Assembly (NCBI RefSeq): GCF_000520995.1
Contig: NZ_JACA01000034.1
Coordinates: forward strand, 1-64,000
Length of the DNA stretch: 64,000 nt
Source of the DNA: Aquimarina macrocephali JAMB N27
Lineage (GTDB): Bacteria > Bacteroidota > Bacteroidia > Flavobacteriales > Flavobacteriaceae
Direction of reading: 5' to 3'
The notes beneath the pieces were generated by a model. It searched no databases. It was not told where the DNA came from and was given only the letters and a program-made list of their open reading frames with translations. Positions 62,052 through 64,000 of this stretch are shown here, in pieces. The stretch's first letter is position 1. The number at the start of each line of letters is the position of its first letter. The translations under genes were made by a program, and so were the position numbers.

Positions 62052-62678
62052 CTAAAAGAATTTTACTCCGCCGGTTTTAATGTCATACATTCCGCCAACT
62101 ATTTTTATTTCTCCTTTATTTTCCATTTCGGCAAGGACCTCACTTGAAGAACGAATATTGTCAATGGTCATGATTACATTTTTTTCTGCAACCTCATTTA
62201 CAAAATCGATATTTTTTGAGTTTCTCAATGCATCATCTTTTGGTTCTTTAACCGCTTCAACTGCTGGTTCTATTTTGTTTATTAAGGCGGTTAAATTTCC
62301 TAGTCTGGCATGATCACATGCTCCTTTAACGGCACCACAGGCAGTATGTCCCAAGATCACCAATAGTTTTGTTCCTGCCAATTTACAGGCAAATTCCATA
62401 CTACCTAAGATATCTTCGTTCACAAAATTTCCTGCAATTCGTATACTAAAAACATCACCCAGACCCTGATCAAAAATTAATTCTGATGATACCCGAGAAT
62501 CGATACAACTCAATATAGTTGCGAAAGGAAATTGACCATTTGCAGTCTGGGTTACCTGTTGTAATAAATTTCGATCTGCCTTCAAATTATTTTGAAAGCG
62601 TTGATTTCCTTCTACAAGGGTCTTTAATGCACTGTTTGGAGTCATTGCATCTTGCGTTTCTTTTGTATGTGCTTTCAT
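62052..62678 (-). CDS. beta-class carbonic anhydrase
   Basis: This 208-aa zinc enzyme interconverts CO2 and bicarbonate. The Zn ligands are visible: Cys and Asp-Arg in SCIDSRVSSELIF, and His/Cys in LGHTACGAVKGA. The N-terminal TLVEGNQRFQNNLK is typical of the family. No signal peptide is seen, so it is cytosolic. It sits between a universal stress protein and DUF2490, with a SulP-type transporter further upstream, an arrangement suggesting bicarbonate handling. Confidence 0.94.
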   Translation of the reverse strand: MKAHTKETQDAMTPNSALKTLVEGNQRFQNNLKADRNLLQQVTQTANGQFPFATILSCIDSRVSSELIFDQGLGDVFSIRIAGNFVNEDILGSMEFACKLAGTKLLVILGHTACGAVKGACDHARLGNLTALINKIEPAVEAVKEPKDDALRNSKNIDFVNEVAEKNVIMTIDNIRSSSEVLAEMENKGEIKIVGGMYDIKTGGVKFF

Positions 62679-62683
62679 AATTA

Positions 62684-63532
62684 TTATTTTTTGTTAGCCA
62701 GGACAAGAACTGGCACATTTGTTTTATTTATAGTTTGTTGAGCTTTATCATTGAGACCAATTGATTTGCTTAACTTTTGTTTGGTTTCTCTTTTTACACA
62801 AAGTAGTCCCAATTTATTTTTTTCAATGTATTTTGAGACACTATTACTATCATCCATTCCTTCTTCAAATTCAAAGATTACTGTATTTGCTACACTAGAT
62901 TGTTCTTCAGGTTTCGAAAAGGTTATTGGTTTTTTAAGCTGAGAACCTGTTTTCTTAATTTTAAACAGCTTAAAAGGTTTATGAGTACGTTTTTTTAAAT
63001 CCTGAACAATTTCAACTTCATTATTTAACGATGTATCATCAAGAAAACCAAGAGACACATCATGATAAGAAGTAAGGTTTTTATCACTTCCCGAAATAAG
63101 AATCTCACCTTTGTGATTCTTCAATAAATAAGATGTTAATCCATCTCCCAAAAAGTTTACCATTTTGGGTTTTCGTTTACCAATAACAACAACATCTGGC
63201 TGTGTTTTGGTAATGTGATTTTGTATTTCAGTAATAACATTTCCAAAAGTAAAACTATAAATGATAGGAATATTTTCTATATCTGATATAGTATCAACCA
63301 ATTTTCGCATTGCCTTTTTTGAAGCAATTCTTTCTTCCTCTAATGTTCGCATTACAGCTATTTGGTTATCATATCGAACAACCTGCATAGGTGGTTTTAC
63401 ATAAAAAACCTCAATTCCTGCATCTATAACCTTTGCCAAATTTACAGCATTACGTAATGCTGTGTATGAGGATTTGGTTTGATCAATTAATACCAATAGC
63501 CTGTATTTTGATTCTAACATATTAGTTTTCAT
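62684..63532 (-). CDS. universal stress protein family, tandem-domain
   Basis: This 282-aa protein is a double UspA-type fold. The first half begins KYRLLVLIDQTKSSYTALRN and has VVVIGKRKPKMVNF. The ATP-binding Gly pattern GxxGxG is not complete in either half. The second half is more divergent, ending INKTNVPVLVLANKK. Such proteins modulate transporters or stress responses. It lies between SulP and carbonic anhydrase genes with 5-11 nt gaps, so it is likely a regulator of that anion-transport unit. Confidence 0.82.
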   Translation of the reverse strand: MKTNMLESKYRLLVLIDQTKSSYTALRNAVNLAKVIDAGIEVFYVKPPMQVVRYDNQIAVMRTLEEERIASKKAMRKLVDTISDIENIPIIYSFTFGNVITEIQNHITKTQPDVVVIGKRKPKMVNFLGDGLTSYLLKNHKGEILISGSDKNLTSYHDVSLGFLDDTSLNNEVEIVQDLKKRTHKPFKLFKIKKTGSQLKKPITFSKPEEQSSVANTVIFEFEEGMDDSNSVSKYIEKNKLGLLCVKRETKQKLSKSIGLNDKAQQTINKTNVPVLVLANKK

Positions 63533-63543
63533 AAGTTTGTATT

Positions 63544-64000
63544 TTAAGCGCTTTTAGGGCGTAGTCTAAAAAATTGAATAAAGCTATCTGGATTTTCTAT
63601 AGTACCTCTTTCTGAAATAAGCTGGATATCGATATTCCTATTCCTTGCTTTTTCGGAAAAGTCTTCAAGAATTTCGACAATATCGTTGTCTAAATACCTT
63701 GTTTTTCGAACATCAAGTTCTAAATAGGTATCTCTGGGAAGGCTGTCTAGTTCTTTAAGAATAGCTCCTTTATTAAAGAATGTTACTTCTTCTGCTAATG
63801 TCATCTTTATTTTATGCTTGCCGTTACTCTTATCTTCGATATGTAAGAAATGTGAGTTCTGAAAACTCTTAATCAAAATAACTACAATACCTACTAATAA
63901 ACCTAATCCTATCCCTACCAAAAGATCTGTAAATACAATACCTGTAACTGTAACTATAAACGGAACAAATTGTTTCCAACCTAATCGATACATAGTTTTA
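63544..64000 (-). CDS. SulP-family anion transporter, C-terminal part (truncated by window)
   Basis: The frame runs off the window edge, so only the C-terminus is seen (at least 150 aa). It shows the last helices (FVPFIVTVTGIVFTDLLVGI, IGLGLLVGIVVILIKSF) and a STAS domain with EEVTFFNKGAILKELDSLP and ELDVRKTRYLDNDIVEILED. SulP proteins carry sulfate or bicarbonate. The adjacent carbonic anhydrase and Usp genes favour bicarbonate. The start lies beyond 64000. Confidence 0.88.
   Translation of the reverse strand, partial: KTMYRLGWKQFVPFIVTVTGIVFTDLLVGIGLGLLVGIVVILIKSFQNSHFLHIEDKSNGKHKIKMTLAEEVTFFNKGAILKELDSLPRDTYLELDVRKTRYLDNDIVEILEDFSEKARNRNIDIQLISERGTIENPDSFIQFFRLRPKSA

Noticed and set aside
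1..64000. CRISPR arrays or cas genes
   Set aside because: No regularly spaced direct repeats and no Cas proteins seen.

Overview
The window is AT-rich DNA from a member of the Bacteroidota, most likely a marine Flavobacteriaceae (an Aquimarina-like genome would fit, but the genus is inference). Reasons: almost no Shine-Dalgarno sequences, promoter elements of the TAnnTTTG type, membrane AraC regulators, a TonB receptor with an N-terminal carboxypeptidase-regulatory-like domain, FISUMP and DUF2490 proteins, and many short dispersed intergenic repeats.

Layout. 1-3.8 kb is an accessory island: a frameshifted tyrosine-recombinase relic sits between two recombinase-3'-end-like sites, from which small accessory genes run outward in both directions. 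3.9-6 kb is a Crp-type regulator followed by a tautomerase, an SDR and an NTF2-like protein. 6.5-10.2 kb is an RNA-repair and ribosome-rescue operon (rtcB, prfH, TPR protein, DEDDh exonuclease) behind a leader ORF and an attenuator-like terminator. 10.2-17.9 kb is the first cobalamin block: cobQ, cobD, cbiB, a P-loop protein, then a cobalamin riboswitch followed by a ferredoxin-like protein, an NAD(P)-binding protein, cobA and cbiX. 18.2-33.4 kb is mostly accessory: Fe superoxide dismutase, AraC regulators, lipoproteins, an ECF sigma-factor operon, a dicarboxylate symporter and a cassette-like gene. 33.5-61 kb returns to cobalamin: cobN, cobB and a ChlI-ChlD fusion; cbiD and a cobalt/nickel permease; a CbiG-CobM fusion and cobK; cobL; a second cobalamin riboswitch before a TonB receptor and a PepSY membrane protein; bluB, a CobJ-CobH fusion, cobI, a PduO-type adenosyltransferase and a CobW GTPase. 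A response regulator-glycosyltransferase fusion with an HPt protein, trmL, and a glycosyltransferase/epimerase pair are interspersed. 61.3-64 kb has a DUF2490 protein, a beta-carbonic anhydrase, a universal stress protein and the end of a SulP transporter cut by the window edge.

How it works together. The cobalamin genes cover nearly the whole route from uroporphyrinogen III to adenosylcobyric acid, plus aminopropanol linker and DMB formation. The mixture is unusual: CbiD/CbiG (cobalt-early type steps) and CbiX coexist with CobN and ChlID (cobalt-late chelatase). CobU/CobP, CobS, CobT, CobG and CobF are not in the window. The two riboswitches tie uptake and the early pathway to cobalamin level.

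The most interesting non-standard signal is an integron-like arrangement. Three sites share a recombinase-C-terminus box, a palindrome and an ATTGTT box, and two long foldable intergenic elements 32 kb apart resemble each other and sit at the ends of small accessory genes. Second is the leader/attenuator in front of rtcB-prfH, which could sense failing translation.
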